DNA of 52,459 nt from Actinocrinis sp046724665 (GCA_046724665.1 JBKOWZ010000059.1:1-52459); one strand, 5' to 3'. Positions 6,190 through 15,163 are shown, counted from the first letter of the stretch. The notes: generated by a model not told the origin, from the sequence alone. Numbers and translations are program-made.

Positions 6190-8058
6190 GTGGCCGGACT
6201 GCCGGATCCCAACGCCTCGCGGGTCGTGCTGATCGGCACGGGGCGCTACGCATCGAACCAGCTCCCTGACATACCGGCCGCGCGCAACAACCTCTTCGCG
6301 CTCGCCGAGGCGTTCCGCTCCAAGCGCGTGTGGGGCCTGCCGCACGGCAGCTGCGTCGTGGTCGCGGACCCCTCGACCAGCGTCGAGATGCTCGATCCGG
6401 TGGCCGCGGCGGCGGCTGAGGCCACCGACACGCTGATCGTGTACTACACCGGCCACGGCCTGGTGGACCCGAAACGCGGCGAACTGCACCTCGCCCTGAC
6501 GACGACGAGCCCGGACCGGATGTACAGCGCGGTCCCCTACGACAATGTGCGCGATCTGCTGCTGGACAGCCGTTCCGCGCGCCGCATCGTCGTGCTCGAC
6601 TGCTGCTACAGCGGCCGGGCGGTCGGCGCGCTGGCTGATCCGGCGACCGCCGTCGTCGATGAGGCCAGCGCGGAGGGGACGTACATCCTGGCGGCGGCCG
6701 CCGAGAACAAGGTCGCCCTCGCTCCGCCGGGCGAACCGTTCACCGCGTTCACCGGCGAACTGCTCGGCATCTTCCGGCAGGGCATCGCGGGCAAGGGCGA
6801 GCTGCTCGACCTGGACACGATCTACGGGCACGTACTCGCGTCCATGCGGGAGCGGGCGCGGCCGCTGCCGCAGAAGCGCGACCGCAACACCGCGGGCCTG
6901 ATCTCGCTGGTGTGGAACCAGGCGCACCCGAAGGTCGTCGCGTCGCAGCAGGCTGAACGCCAGTTGCTGCACGTGAACTCGGGCGTGGACGAGGTGATCA
7001 GCGGCCTGTTGACGCAGGCGCAGGCGCCGGATCCCGTGGTCCGCCGACAGGCGGCGGCGAGTCTGGGCGCGCTGGGCAACACGGAGCAGCCAGTGCTCGA
7101 CACGCTGCGCCGCCTGGCGGCGTCCGATCCGGACCGGTCGGCGCGGCTCGGCGCTCGCAATGCCCTGCTGCTGCTCGGGGAGGCGGGCGCCTTCGGCATG
7201 GTGCGCATCCCGGCGGGCGAGTTCGTCATGGGCACCAGCGATCGGCAGCGGGCATATCTGCGGCGGATGTACGGCTGGGAGGGCTCGTGGACGTACAGCG
7301 AGAGCCCCGAGCGGCGGATCGGCCTTCCGGAGTACTTCATCGACCGCACTCCGGTCACCAACGCGCAGTTCGCCGAATTCGTCGCGGACACCGGGTACCG
7401 CACGGTCGCGGAAGTCACCGGCAGCGGGCACGTCAAGCGGGCCGGCGCCGACAGCGTCCAGGAAGTGCGCGGCGTGAACTGGGCCCAGCCGAAGGGGCCC
7501 GGATCGAGCTGGCAGGAGATCCCCGACCATCCGGTCGTCCTGCTCTGCTGGCCCGACGTCACCGCGTACGCCGAGTGGGCCGGGAAGCGGCTGCCGACCG
7601 AGCCGCAGTGGGAGAAGGCCGCACGGGGAACCGACGGACGGCTGTGGCCGTGGGGTGACGAGTGGCAGGAAGGGCTGTGCAACACGGCGCAGTTCCACGT
7701 GCGGCGCACAACCGGAGGGCGCGGCAACGAGGCGCAGTGGTGGATCGCCTTCGACCAGCTCACCGACGGACCGTTGACGACGCCGGTCGGCAGCTTTCCC
7801 GAAGGCGCGAGCCCGTACGGACTGCTGGACTGCGCGGGCAACGTGTGCGAGCGCACGTCGGACTGGTACAAGGGCTACCCGGACGGCTGGGACGCCTCCG
7901 AGCACTACGGCGAGAAGTACCACGTCCTGCGCGGCGGAGCCTTCCACCACGGTCCGGAACTGGCCCGCGCCGCCGCGCGGGACTTCGCGCATCCGCTCTT
8001 CCGGACCTTCCACGACGGCTTCCGGTGCGTCGTCGATCCGGCGGACCTGCTCGACTGA
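6190..8058 (+). CDS. caspase-like protease with HEAT repeats and C-terminal FGE/sulfatase-modifying-factor domain
   Basis: A 622-residue protein from the GTG at 6190. Caspase domain: about residues 1-245, with YYTGHG (His89) and LDCCYSG (Cys138/139). HEAT-like helices occupy about 255-335 (VVRRQAAASLGALG). The FGE-type domain spans about 336-615 (MVRIPAGEFVMG, IDRTPVTNAQFAEFV, KRLPTEPQWEKAARG, DCAGNVCERTSDWY, LRGGAFHHG). Both caspase catalytic residues are present. In EACC1-linked systems the caspase is the likely death effector; FGE/C-lectin folds can serve as binding modules, so the FGE part may be a sensor rather than an oxidase. The gene is coupled to the EACC1 gene. Confidence 0.9.
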   Translation: MAGLPDPNASRVVLIGTGRYASNQLPDIPAARNNLFALAEAFRSKRVWGLPHGSCVVVADPSTSVEMLDPVAAAAAEATDTLIVYYTGHGLVDPKRGELHLALTTTSPDRMYSAVPYDNVRDLLLDSRSARRIVVLDCCYSGRAVGALADPATAVVDEASAEGTYILAAAAENKVALAPPGEPFTAFTGELLGIFRQGIAGKGELLDLDTIYGHVLASMRERARPLPQKRDRNTAGLISLVWNQAHPKVVASQQAERQLLHVNSGVDEVISGLLTQAQAPDPVVRRQAAASLGALGNTEQPVLDTLRRLAASDPDRSARLGARNALLLLGEAGAFGMVRIPAGEFVMGTSDRQRAYLRRMYGWEGSWTYSESPERRIGLPEYFIDRTPVTNAQFAEFVADTGYRTVAEVTGSGHVKRAGADSVQEVRGVNWAQPKGPGSSWQEIPDHPVVLLCWPDVTAYAEWAGKRLPTEPQWEKAARGTDGRLWPWGDEWQEGLCNTAQFHVRRTTGGRGNEAQWWIAFDQLTDGPLTTPVGSFPEGASPYGLLDCAGNVCERTSDWYKGYPDGWDASEHYGEKYHVLRGGAFHHGPELARAAARDFAHPLFRTFHDGFRCVVDPADLLD

Positions 8059-8065
8059 GTTCGAG

Positions 8066-8079
8066 TGCCGAGTGCGGCA
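8066..8079. terminator. short hairpin between convergent genes
   Basis: TGCCG-AGTG-CGGCA lies in the 26-bp gap between two convergent stops. A 5-bp GC stem without a U-tract is a weak bidirectional terminator candidate. Confidence 0.35.
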
Positions 8080-8084
8080 GCGCC

Positions 8085-8915
8085 CTACTTCACGGCGAGC
8101 AGGGCGACTCCGGCGGCGGCCGTGGCCAGGCCGAGCCACTGCGTGCGGCTGATCCGCTCGATCAGCACGACGCGGGCGAGCACGATGGTGGCCGCCGGGT
8201 AGAGCGCGACGATCACCGCGCTCACGCTGAGCAGGCCGGCGCGGGCAGCCAGCAGGAACAGCAGGTTCGCCAGCGAGTCCAGCACTCCGGCGGCCGTGGC
8301 CGTCGCGATCGGCGGGCGGCCCGAGTCGATCCGCCGCCGGATCGCCACCGCGGTGCCGAGCACGATCAGGCTGCTGACCGCGCGCCCGGCCAGCAGCGGC
8401 GCCACGCCGCTGTCGTGCGGCGCCTGGTCCAGCATGATCAGCTGCGTGGCGATCGCGGCGCCGGCCAGGCAGGCGACGGCTATCGCGCGTGGGCTGACCG
8501 ACGCGACCGCCACCGACCGTTTCACCGTGACCAGCAGAATGGCGAAGACCGCGACCGGCAGGCCGGCGGTCTGCGCCGTCGAGAGGTGCTCGCCTTCGGC
8601 CAGGCCGACCATGACCGGGAGCGCCGCGGACACGATCGCGGTGATCGGGGCCATCACGACCATCGGCCCGATGGACAGCGCGTGGTAGAGCAGCGCGAAG
8701 GCGAACGCGGACGCGATGCCGGACAGCGCGCCCCAGCCGAGGGACCCGGCGCTCCAGCGGGCGCCGAGGAACGGCAGGACCAGCGCCTCGACCGCGAGGC
8801 TGGCCGGGGCGCTGATCGCGACCACCTGGAAGACGTTCGCCTTGCGCGAGGCCGTGCCGCCCAGGAAGTCGGCCGTGCCGTACGCGACGGCGCTGGCGAC
8901 CGCCAGGAAGATCAT
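8085..8915 (-). CDS. EamA/DMT-family transporter
   Basis: An integral membrane protein of 276 residues with about ten hydrophobic segments in two five-helix halves (first half from AVASAVAYGTADFLGG; second from AIAVACLAGAAIATQLIM, ending LATAAAGVALLAV), as in EamA exporters. I use the ATG at 8915; a TTG at 8921 is the alternative. It is the last gene of the minus-strand cassette, 56 bp after the aminotransferase stop. It probably exports the product or an intermediate, or takes up precursor; the substrate is unknown. Confidence 0.8.
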   Translation of the reverse strand: MIFLAVASAVAYGTADFLGGTASRKANVFQVVAISAPASLAVEALVLPFLGARWSAGSLGWGALSGIASAFAFALLYHALSIGPMVVMAPITAIVSAALPVMVGLAEGEHLSTAQTAGLPVAVFAILLVTVKRSVAVASVSPRAIAVACLAGAAIATQLIMLDQAPHDSGVAPLLAGRAVSSLIVLGTAVAIRRRIDSGRPPIATATAAGVLDSLANLLFLLAARAGLLSVSAVIVALYPAATIVLARVVLIERISRTQWLGLATAAAGVALLAVK

Positions 8916-8971
8916 GAACAAGAAGTAGTCCCAGTTCGCCTATCCCGGAGCGACGGTCACAAGTCTCCGGC

Positions 8972-10411
8972 TCACCTGTCCGAGGCCGCGGCGGCCGACG
9001 CGGCGTCGAGTTCGGGATCGAACTCGGGATCGACCTCGCGCAAGGCCTGCTCCAGCAGGCTCGCGGCGGTGTCGACCTCGGCCTGCGACACGGTCAGCGG
9101 CGGCATGAACCGAAGTGTAGCGTCGTTGCGCCCGCCCACCTCGAGGATCAGGCCATTGCGAAGCGCGGCACGCTGCACGGCGCGGGCGAACTCGGCGCCG
9201 TCCGCTGCGCCGCGCGGGTCGGCCAGTTCCATGCCCAGCAGCAGGCCGGCCCCCCGCACGTCGGCCACCCACCGGCTGCGCTTGCCGATCGCCTCCAGCC
9301 GCTCCCGCAGCTGCGCGGCGCGCTCGCGCACGTTCCGCAGCACATTGTCACGCCGCACGACGTCGATCGCCGCGACTCCGCCGGCGAACGCCAGCTGGTT
9401 GCCGCGGAACGTGCCGATGTGCGCGCCCGGGGACCATTTGTCGAGCGCCCGGTCGTAGAGCAGGATCGCCACCGGCAGGCCGATCCCGGACAGCGCCTTC
9501 GACGCGACGACGACGTCCGGCTCGATCCCGTAGCCCTCGAAGGCGAACCAGGTTCCGGTGCGGCCGCAGCCGGTCTGCACCTCGTCCACGATCAGCGGGA
9601 CGCCCGCGCGCGCCGTGATCTCGCGCACCCTGCGGGCGAACTGCGGCGTCGCGGGGATGGAGCCCCCCTCGCCCTGGACCAGTTCGAGCAGCACCGCGGC
9701 CGGCTTCTCGAAGCCGCCGTGCGAATCCGCCAGGCTGCGTTCGAGATACGTCGCGCAGTTCGTCTCGCAGGTGTCCGGCTGGAGCCCCAGCGGGCAGTTG
9801 CGGCAGGAGGAGTACGGGAAGAAGTGCACGCCCGGCATGCCGTTGCCGACCCGGGCCTTGGCCTCCCGGTTCCCGGTCACCGCCATCGCCCCGGCGGTGC
9901 TGCCGTGGAAGCCGCCCTGGAAGGCGACGATGTTGTCGCGGCCGGTCGCGATCTTGCACAGCTTGATCGCGGCCTCCACGCCGTTCGCCCCGGTCGGGCC
10001 GCAGAAGTGCACCTTCATCCGCTGCCGCATCGCCTCGGGCAGCATCTCCAGCTGGAGTTCGGTGAAGCGGTCCTTCACCGGCGTCGGCAGGTCGAGGCCG
10101 TGTGTGAAGACGGACAGCTGCCGGGTGACCGCGGCGACGATGTCGGGGTGGTTGTGTCCCAGCGACAGCACGCCGGCGCCGCTGAGGAAGTCGAGATAGA
10201 CGTTGCCGTCTACATCCTCGACCAGGGTCCCCTCGGCTCGGCGCACGGCGATCGGCAGCCGCCGCGGATAGCTGCGTGCGTTCGACTCGCGTTCGATCTG
10301 CCGGGCCAGGTACTGCCGGCTGACCGGCCCGGGGACGGACGTACGCACCGGCGGATTACGCCACTCCAGCGATGGGAGGACGTCCATCCGGGGCAGTGCT
10401 GGCGAAGTCAT
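8972..10411 (-). CDS. class III aminotransferase, diaminobutyrate-2-oxoglutarate type
   Basis: A 479-residue PLP enzyme. Seen are GPTGANGVEAAIKL (cofactor phosphate loop), QGGFHGSTAGAMAVTGN, the IVDEVQTGCGRTG aspartate region, the Schiff-base lysine in ASKALSGIGLP, and IGTFRGNQLAF. It is closest in pattern to DAT/EctB enzymes, which make 2,4-diaminobutyrate from aspartate semialdehyde. The ATG at 10411 follows GGAGAGAG and overlaps the end of the N-hydroxylase by 56 bp. In context it could supply diaminobutyrate. It might instead transaminate the aminoadipate semialdehyde released by the hydrazine pathway back to lysine. The second idea is inference. Confidence 0.85.
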   Translation of the reverse strand: MTSPALPRMDVLPSLEWRNPPVRTSVPGPVSRQYLARQIERESNARSYPRRLPIAVRRAEGTLVEDVDGNVYLDFLSGAGVLSLGHNHPDIVAAVTRQLSVFTHGLDLPTPVKDRFTELQLEMLPEAMRQRMKVHFCGPTGANGVEAAIKLCKIATGRDNIVAFQGGFHGSTAGAMAVTGNREAKARVGNGMPGVHFFPYSSCRNCPLGLQPDTCETNCATYLERSLADSHGGFEKPAAVLLELVQGEGGSIPATPQFARRVREITARAGVPLIVDEVQTGCGRTGTWFAFEGYGIEPDVVVASKALSGIGLPVAILLYDRALDKWSPGAHIGTFRGNQLAFAGGVAAIDVVRRDNVLRNVRERAAQLRERLEAIGKRSRWVADVRGAGLLLGMELADPRGAADGAEFARAVQRAALRNGLILEVGGRNDATLRFMPPLTVSQAEVDTAASLLEQALREVDPEFDPELDAASAAAASDR

Positions 10412-11765
10412 CTCTCTCCGATATCGCGTCGGTGGTGCTCGCGTTGACTGTGATCGCGTTCGTTGGGCCGGAATCGGCCGGGACCTGCTCGCCGACGAGT
10501 TCGGTGAGCCGGCGCTGGATGGCCGCCGCCCGCAGCGACAGCAGGCTGAACGAGCCGGAGTCGCCGATGCCGTGGCTCGTCTCGCACACGCCGTTGAGGA
10601 AGAGCGGGGGCGCGTCGAAGGTCTCGACGAGGTAGTCCGCCGAGACGCGCAGGTAACCGTCGTCGAAGGCCAGCCGGTCGGCGACGCCCGCCATCAGCGC
10701 CGGATACGGCTCCTGATTCTCGGCGGGCCCGAGGTCGCGGAACCCGGTGGCCAGCACGACCGCGTCCGCCTCGACCCGTTCGAGCGCCCCGGTGTGGACC
10801 TCTTCGACGCTGAGCACGATCCCGTCGCCGCTCTGCTCGACCGCCCGCACCTGCCGGTTGCCCGAGACCCACACCCGCTGCCGGTCGGCCAGCCGCTGCT
10901 CGTAGATGAGCTGGTAGAGCTCGTGCAGCACGTCCTCGTCAACGGACGAGTAGTTCGTGGGGCGCATGTAGGCGTCCAGGATCAGCTTTCCGGGACGCGG
11001 CGTGTCGAAGTAGTACTTCGTGAAGGCGGGGAAGAACCCCTCCTCGCTGAACGGGCTGGTGTCCTTGAGCCGCAGGCCGAAGGCGCGCACGTAGTTGCGC
11101 ACGTCGCCGTTCGGGAACCGGCGGGCCAGATCGAGGGTGATCTCCACCGCGCTCTGGCTTCCGCCGATGACCACCGTGCTCGCGGGCGGTTCGCGCAGGG
11201 CGTCGATGCGGTAGAGGTACTCGGTGAAGTGGAAGACCCGCTTGTCATCCACCTGGTCGAACGGCGCGGGGACATAGGGCGTGCGGCCGGGGGCCACCAC
11301 GAGGCTGCGGCCCAGATAGGTGGCGCCCGACGCGGTGGTCACCGCGTACGCCGGCCGCCCGGCCCAGGTCGTGATCTCGATCCGCTCGGCGCGCTGCCCG
11401 TAGTCCACGAGGTGGTCGAAGTGCCGCCTCACCCATTTGATGTAGGCGGCGTATTCGGTGCGCAGCGGGAACCGGGCGGGCAGGTTCAGGTGCTCGATGA
11501 TCCGGCCGACCTCGTGGAGGTAGTTCAGAAAGGTGTACCGGCTGCGCGGGTTGCGCAGGGTGACCAGGTCGCGGGCCGGGTTGTTCTGGATGTCGGACCC
11601 GTCGAGCAGCATCCCGCCCTGCCACACCGGATCCCGGTGGCCTTCGAGGAAGCGCACGTCCAGCGGGCGCGGGCCGTCCAGCGCCCCGGCCTCTTCCAGA
11701 GCGATCGCCAGGGCGATGTTCGCGGGGCCGAATCCGATGCCCAGCACGTCATGGCAGTGTGCCAT
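10356..11765 (-). CDS. L-lysine/L-ornithine N-hydroxylase (flavin NMO)
   Basis: A 469-residue class B flavin monooxygenase of the SidA/IucD/PvdA family. Seen are the FAD site GIGFGPANIALA (near residue 9), a substrate/flavin region WQGGMLLDGSDIQNNPARDLVTLRNP, the NADPH site VIGGSQSAVEI (about 199) and the family's ATGFRD. It N-hydroxylates the side-chain amine of lysine or ornithine. The ATG at 11765 follows GGAGGAGG and overlaps the FAD oxidase end by 17 bp. Next to a cupin/MetRS didomain and a DAO-type oxidase, it fits the lysine N6-hydroxylase of the hydrazine pathway (Spb38-type) better than a siderophore enzyme. Lysine preference is inferred. Confidence 0.88.
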   Translation of the reverse strand: MAHCHDVLGIGFGPANIALAIALEEAGALDGPRPLDVRFLEGHRDPVWQGGMLLDGSDIQNNPARDLVTLRNPRSRYTFLNYLHEVGRIIEHLNLPARFPLRTEYAAYIKWVRRHFDHLVDYGQRAERIEITTWAGRPAYAVTTASGATYLGRSLVVAPGRTPYVPAPFDQVDDKRVFHFTEYLYRIDALREPPASTVVIGGSQSAVEITLDLARRFPNGDVRNYVRAFGLRLKDTSPFSEEGFFPAFTKYYFDTPRPGKLILDAYMRPTNYSSVDEDVLHELYQLIYEQRLADRQRVWVSGNRQVRAVEQSGDGIVLSVEEVHTGALERVEADAVVLATGFRDLGPAENQEPYPALMAGVADRLAFDDGYLRVSADYLVETFDAPPLFLNGVCETSHGIGDSGSFSLLSLRAAAIQRRLTELVGEQVPADSGPTNAITVNASTTDAISERDDFASTAPDGRPPIAGVA

Positions 11766-12810
11766 TCGTCCTCCTCCGGGTGGTCAGCGTTCGGGCGATC
11801 CGGCGGCCGAGTTCCGGCGCGACCCGCACGCCGCCCCCGCTGCCGCTGCGGCAGAGCCAGACTCCTGACATGCCGCCGGCGACGAGGACGCGTCCCGTGT
11901 CACCGAAGGCGTCCATCGAGCGGATGGACTTGAGCGCCGTGCCGCCGCGCGCCCAGGGAAGGTTCTCGGCGACGACGTCGATCGTGCGGGCCTGGTGCGC
12001 GGCGTCCGGCGGCAGGGCGGCGTCCGGATCCACGTCCCAGTCCAGCAGGGGATATCCGATCAGCGAGGTCTGATCGTCCACCGGTTTGCCGTAGCCGCCG
12101 GTCCTCAGGTCGATGAAGGTGGCGTGAGCATCGACCCCTGACGGACGCCGGACGATGGCCGTCTGGATGGCGCGCGCGCGTACGTCAGTTTTGGTTTCGC
12201 CGAACTTCGGCCGTGCGGCCCACGCTCCGATGGCCAGGACGACGCCGTGCGTCGCGCGGATCGTGTCGTGGTCCGTGGCCACGTCCACACCGTCGGCACC
12301 GTCGTCGCTCGGCGTCAGGCCGGTCACCCGGGTGCCGAACCGCACCTCGGCACCCTCGGCAATGGCCTCGTCGAGCAGGAGCGCGGTGACGTGCACCGGA
12401 TCGACCCAGCCCGCCGCCGGTTCGACCAGCGCCACCGCTCCCGACGTATGCACACCGCGTACTTCGTCGGCGCCGGTGACGACTTCAGCCGGCCATCCGG
12501 CGGCGCGCAGTTCCGCCGCCGCCGACTCGAACGCGTCGGCGTGTTCGGGCGCAGCCAGTGTGACTGCGCCGACCGAGTGCAAAGGTGCTGTCTGCGAGCG
12601 CCACGCCCCCGGATCGGCGTAACGCGTCACGCTGGGCAGGGCCAGCCGGGCGATCGCCGGGTCCGGATCGTAGGCACGGACCATGCCGCCGGACGACCCG
12701 GTGGCGCCGTGCGCGGGCCCGGCGCCCGCTTCCAGCACCACCGTGGACGTGCCGCCGCCGGTCAGCTGCGCCGCGACCGAGGCTCCGGTGATCCCCGCGC
12801 CGACGATCAC
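11749..12810 (-). CDS. FAD-dependent amine oxidase (DAO/glycine-oxidase family)
   Basis: A 353-residue protein from the GTG at 12810, which overlaps the TGA of the didomain gene (GTGA). The protein begins directly with the Rossmann motif VIVGAGITGAS, followed by VVLEAGAGPAHGATGSSGGMVR, as in the DAO superfamily. The C-terminal flavin-contact region is GRVLVAGGMSGVW. In s56-p1-type pathways the homolog (Spb39) oxidatively cleaves N6-(carboxymethylamino)lysine, releasing hydrazinoacetic acid and aminoadipate semialdehyde. Its place between the didomain enzyme and the N-hydroxylase supports this assignment. The open frame extending to 13230 is antisense or out-of-frame extension and is discarded. 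Confidence 0.85.
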   Translation of the reverse strand: MIVGAGITGASVAAQLTGGGTSTVVLEAGAGPAHGATGSSGGMVRAYDPDPAIARLALPSVTRYADPGAWRSQTAPLHSVGAVTLAAPEHADAFESAAAELRAAGWPAEVVTGADEVRGVHTSGAVALVEPAAGWVDPVHVTALLLDEAIAEGAEVRFGTRVTGLTPSDDGADGVDVATDHDTIRATHGVVLAIGAWAARPKFGETKTDVRARAIQTAIVRRPSGVDAHATFIDLRTGGYGKPVDDQTSLIGYPLLDWDVDPDAALPPDAAHQARTIDVVAENLPWARGGTALKSIRSMDAFGDTGRVLVAGGMSGVWLCRSGSGGGVRVAPELGRRIARTLTTRRRTNGTLP

Positions 12811-15140
12811 GTAGTCGGCGACACGGCTTGGCGGCCGGCCCACAACGCCTCCGAGATCGGCGGTCCGGTGAACGAGGTCGGGGTGCCGCCGGGGATGAAC
12901 GACCAGTACCGCTCGCGGTTCGGTTCGCCGGTCAGCCCGAGCCCCTGCCACAGCAGCGCGCCCGTCGTCGGCATGACCGGGGCGACGGCCGCGGCGAAGG
13001 CCTTCGTGGCGAGGTATTCCATGGCGACGCTGGTGCGCGCCTCCTCCGGAGTGCCGCCGATTCTGCGGCGGGACTGCTCGACGGCGTGGAAGCGGGCCAG
13101 GTCGAGCAGGATCGCCTCCAGCTTCTCGACATACGCCACGCTGCTGAAGGCGTCGGGCGAGATCAGCTGGTCGAGCTCCTCGGAGAACATGCACAGCCTG
13201 CGGTAGAACGTCTTGTGGTTGTCGGTCCACGCGCCGGTGCCGGGTATCACGCCGTCGCCGGGCAGCTCGCGCAGCGCGGCGATCCAGCGGTCCAGCCGCT
13301 CGAGCAGCGGGTCGGCATCGAACCGCCGGATCTCGGCGGAGCCGACCGAGCGGACCTCCTCCTCCGGCGAGCGACGCAGCATCGCCAGCCGGACCAGGTC
13401 AACCGGCAGCTCGGCGAGCAGGTCGTCGGCCCAGACGACGTGCCGCCGGCTGGTGGAGAACTTCTCGTCGTCCAGGTGCAGGAAGCGGTTGCTGATGAAG
13501 CCCTGCGGAAGCGTGTCCGGCCGGTCGAGCGCGTAGCAGACGGCCGGCAGCAGCAGCAGGTAGAAGTAGGTGTTGTCGAAGCCGAGCACGGTGACATTGG
13601 CCGCGGCGCCGCCCTGCCCGGCAAATCGCGTGGTGTTGATGATCTGGGTGAGCGCCAGCTCGACCCAGGGGTCGATCACCTCGTCCGGCTCGCCGCCGAA
13701 GTCCGCGAGGCTCATCCCCCAGCGCGACCGGCGGGTGAGCCGGTAGCTGCCGAGCCCGGCTTCGAGCAGTTCGGTCGCCAGTTGCCGGGGACCTCCGCCG
13801 CCGGGCACGTGCGCGAGATACCTGCGCAGCGGTTCGACGTAGGCGTCCAGGTCGAGCAGGAGCGTCTTCTCCGTGCGCATCACGGGTGTGGACCCGCACT
13901 GCGTGCACGTGAGGTCCAGCAGGTCGCGCGAGGCGCCGGGCCTTCCGCAGGCCTCGCAGATCTCGCCGTCGCTCGACGCGTGGCAGTGCGGGCAGCGTCC
14001 GTGCGCGAACGCCTGGTAGAGGGACTGCTCGCAACTCTCGCACCACGGCGTCTCGACCTGCGCTGACGACACGTTGGGCGACGAGGCCAGCGCGTTGAAC
14101 AGGCGGCGGACTTCGGTGCCGAGCTCCGCGTCGCGCCGGGGTCGGTAGAAGTGGGCCACATCCGCGTTCACGGCGGCGAGGGTGGCCGCGATCTGGTCAC
14201 CGGCCTCGGCCGATATCCCCGCGGGGCTGGCGTCCTGACGGCGCGCGGCGGTGGCCACGAAGCTCTGGTGGTCGTCGGCGCCGGTGATCACCACGGCGTC
14301 GCCGCCGGCGGTGCGCAGCGCCCGCGCGTAGAGGTCGGCGCGCAGGTAGGGGCCGCTCAGATGGCCGAGGTGCAGGCCCCCGTTGGGGGTGACCGGCGGG
14401 CAGAACACCAGCGTGCGGCCACCCGTTCGGCGTACCGTCGCGGTCTCGGCGAGGGCCGCCGCGGCGGCGTCGATGTCCTCCCAGTAGACGGACACGATGT
14501 CGAACGGCTCGGCGGAGTGGTTGTGGATGGCGTGCGTCCGGAACGGCGGCAGGAAGATCATGTCGCCCCGGCTCAGCTCGGTCAGCTCGCCGTCGATCTC
14601 GACCTCGGCCCGCCCGGCGAGCGTGATGAAGATCTCGCCGTCCTGGTGGCAGTGCGGCTTCGAGACGAAGCCGGGCGGCACCGACCCGAAGACCGAACCG
14701 AACGGCAGGCCCGGGATCTGGTGCGCGTCGAGGAGATCCTGCAGGTGCATCTCGTACGCCCAGAACATCTTGTCCCGGTCGAAGGACCGAGTCGGCACGG
14801 CCGACGCGGCGGCCGCACCCGCGGTGTCCGGCGCCCGCTCGTCCCGCCACGTCAGCGTCGTGTATTCGAGGTCGCTCTCGCCGGTGTTGGTCAGCGACCG
14901 GCCACCGCCGTCGGGCAGCGGCACCGCGTCGCCCCCGGCGAGTTCGCATACAGCGCCGTCGGGTCCTGAGACGGCCCCGCGCCCGGCGAGTACGAACACG
15001 ACTTCGCGCCCGTCGCCGCCGAGTTCGGCCGTCGCCGCCGCCGCGAGACGGTGATACCGCAACGTGAACGGCAGGCCGGCTATGTCGTCTTCGCTCATCC
15101 GCCGCGCCGGCTTCGCAGGCGCCTGAGTCCGTGCCGTCAT
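12807..15140 (-). CDS. cupin / methionyl-tRNA-synthetase-like didomain enzyme (N-N bond formation)
   Basis: A 777-residue protein. An N-terminal cupin-like region (about 20-110) lacks clear metal ligands. A second cupin (about 150-230) has HCHQDGE (His163, His165, Glu169) and a later His in FRTHAIHNH. The MetRS-like part (about 240-770) has a HIGH-type GLHLGHLSG (about 255), four CxxC-like knuckles (CESC, CPHC, CEAC, CTQC) and a KMSKS-like EKFSTS (about 560). It has no C-terminal tRNA-binding domain. The architecture matches Spb40-type enzymes that join N6-hydroxylysine to glycine (or glutamate in PyrN-type) with N-N bond formation. The start follows GGAGAGGA with 6-nt spacing. It is the signature gene of the cluster. 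Confidence 0.93.
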   Translation of the reverse strand: MTARTQAPAKPARRMSEDDIAGLPFTLRYHRLAAAATAELGGDGREVVFVLAGRGAVSGPDGAVCELAGGDAVPLPDGGGRSLTNTGESDLEYTTLTWRDERAPDTAGAAAASAVPTRSFDRDKMFWAYEMHLQDLLDAHQIPGLPFGSVFGSVPPGFVSKPHCHQDGEIFITLAGRAEVEIDGELTELSRGDMIFLPPFRTHAIHNHSAEPFDIVSVYWEDIDAAAAALAETATVRRTGGRTLVFCPPVTPNGGLHLGHLSGPYLRADLYARALRTAGGDAVVITGADDHQSFVATAARRQDASPAGISAEAGDQIAATLAAVNADVAHFYRPRRDAELGTEVRRLFNALASSPNVSSAQVETPWCESCEQSLYQAFAHGRCPHCHASSDGEICEACGRPGASRDLLDLTCTQCGSTPVMRTEKTLLLDLDAYVEPLRRYLAHVPGGGGPRQLATELLEAGLGSYRLTRRSRWGMSLADFGGEPDEVIDPWVELALTQIINTTRFAGQGGAAANVTVLGFDNTYFYLLLLPAVCYALDRPDTLPQGFISNRFLHLDDEKFSTSRRHVVWADDLLAELPVDLVRLAMLRRSPEEEVRSVGSAEIRRFDADPLLERLDRWIAALRELPGDGVIPGTGAWTDNHKTFYRRLCMFSEELDQLISPDAFSSVAYVEKLEAILLDLARFHAVEQSRRRIGGTPEEARTSVAMEYLATKAFAAAVAPVMPTTGALLWQGLGLTGEPNRERYWSFIPGGTPTSFTGPPISEALWAGRQAVSPTT

Positions 15141-15163
15141 CGCCAGTCCTCTCCGGTGAAACG

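Noticed and set aside
10356..11765. Siderophore cluster based on N-hydroxylase plus diaminobutyrate aminotransferase
   Set aside because: No NIS synthetase, siderophore receptor/ABC uptake or IucA/C; the cupin/MetRS and DAO genes fit a hydrazine pathway better.
13247..13624. Numerous Arg/Trp/Ser-rich short frames inside known genes throughout the window
   Set aside because: Frame shadows of GC-rich coding DNA without start signals.
12828..14066. Long plus-strand frame over the didomain enzyme
   Set aside because: Antisense shadow; the minus strand has HIGH and KMSKS-like motifs and cupin ligands.
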